Shown piece after piece: positions 63,506 to 64,000 of a stretch of DNA of 64,000 nucleotides. This DNA comes from Cyprinodon diabolis (taxonomy: Eukaryota; Chordata; Actinopteri; Cyprinodontiformes; Cyprinodontidae), in NCBI GenBank assembly GCA_030533445.1, contig CM060081.1, forward strand, positions 34,732,111-34,796,110, given 5' to 3'. The notes beneath the pieces are model-generated. The model worked only from the letters and a program-made list of their open reading frames with translations, was not told the origin of the DNA and ran no database searches. Positions within the stretch are counted from its first letter, which is position 1; each line of letters opens with the position of its first letter. The translations under genes were made by a program, and so were the position numbers.

Positions 63506-64000
63506 AATAGAATACTAGATTATAATCTAGGGTCATTTGCATCTTTAAACACTAAAAAGAAAAACAAATGGAGCATTCAAATTAGATTGCAAATAGTCTG
63601 AGGCAGATATTTTCTTTCTCTCTGTATGTTTTTTATTTAAAGCACAGTCCTTCTATTTAAATTTTGATAGCATGCAAATTACATTTATTTCTCTGAGATG
63701 AACAGTTCAATAAATGACTTATTTTTGAATCCTTTAAAGTGGAATAAATAAGTTCTTATGCAAATTAAGAATGATGGTAAAGCATATGCAACAGCTTTCC
63801 ATCACGCAAGTATGATATTTATAAATGATTTATGCAGCCCTTCTGTTGAACATCTATCATGATTGTCCAGCTCTATGCTACTGAAGTCCATAATTGTCGC
63901 ATAATGAGCAACAACCTGTTTTATTTTACTGCCTGCTTGATGTTGAAATTAGTATACCGCTCAGCCGTTGCACATGATAAGTCAGCTCTTCAAAGTAAAT
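63504..64000. other. Intronic sequence, nothing recognised
   Basis: AT-rich DNA running to the window end; no feature supported. Confidence 0.5.

Overview
The window looks like vertebrate, almost certainly teleost fish, genomic DNA. It is AT-rich and gene-poor, with abundant microsatellites, Tc1/mariner, hAT-like and foldback DNA transposons, tRNA-derived SINEs and L2-like LINE tails of the kinds common in bony fish. I cannot name the species.

The only host coding sequence I can support is one 163-bp exon on the minus strand (5214-5376). It encodes the end of the pore loop and the S6 segment of a Kv4 (Shal, KCND) voltage-gated potassium channel. Its splice sites are intact. No other Kv4 exon is recognisable, so positions 1-5213 read as the following intron and 5377-64000 as the preceding one. 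More than 58 kb of the window is therefore probably the large first intron of a kcnd2- or kcnd3-like gene, which has collected mobile elements.

Layout: 1-5.2 kb, intron with a small hairpin element, a CT/AT microsatellite, a decayed repeat and a minus-strand SINE. 5.2-5.4 kb, Kv4 exon. 5.4-17.5 kb, intron with a CAT microsatellite, an L2-like tail, two SINEs and a ruined Tc1 copy (11.4-12.4 kb). 17.6-19.5 kb, a satellite-like array with a 478-bp higher-order period built from 309- and 169-bp steps, ending in an AT microsatellite. 22.6-23.4 kb, a solo LTR with a 5-bp target duplication. 24.2-33.7 kb, several non-autonomous elements and a long hairpin. 35.1-37.0 kb, a Tc1 relic followed by an almost intact 1248-bp Tc1 element. 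39.0-39.3 kb, a TA-flanked MITE. 50.3-51.8 kb, a second Tc1 copy with two base differences seen from the first, nested in a hAT-like element. 51.9-62.0 kb, a 10.1-kb composite element. 63.4 kb, another AT microsatellite.

The composite element is the most unusual part. It has TA-flanked CAGTGGG termini and long inverted arms (about 1.4-1.6 kb). Inside are a slightly broken Tc1/mariner-type transposase on the minus strand and, divergently from a partly duplicated intergenic region, an intact plus-strand ORF for a coiled-coil protein with a BEN-like C-terminal domain. Fragments of a pogo-like DDE transposase lie on both sides of a 5'-truncated LINE with a long reverse-transcriptase frame. The arms carry tRNA-like modules and a LINE 3' end. 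Whether this is one transposon with an accessory DNA-binding gene or a pile-up of nested insertions cannot be settled from one copy.
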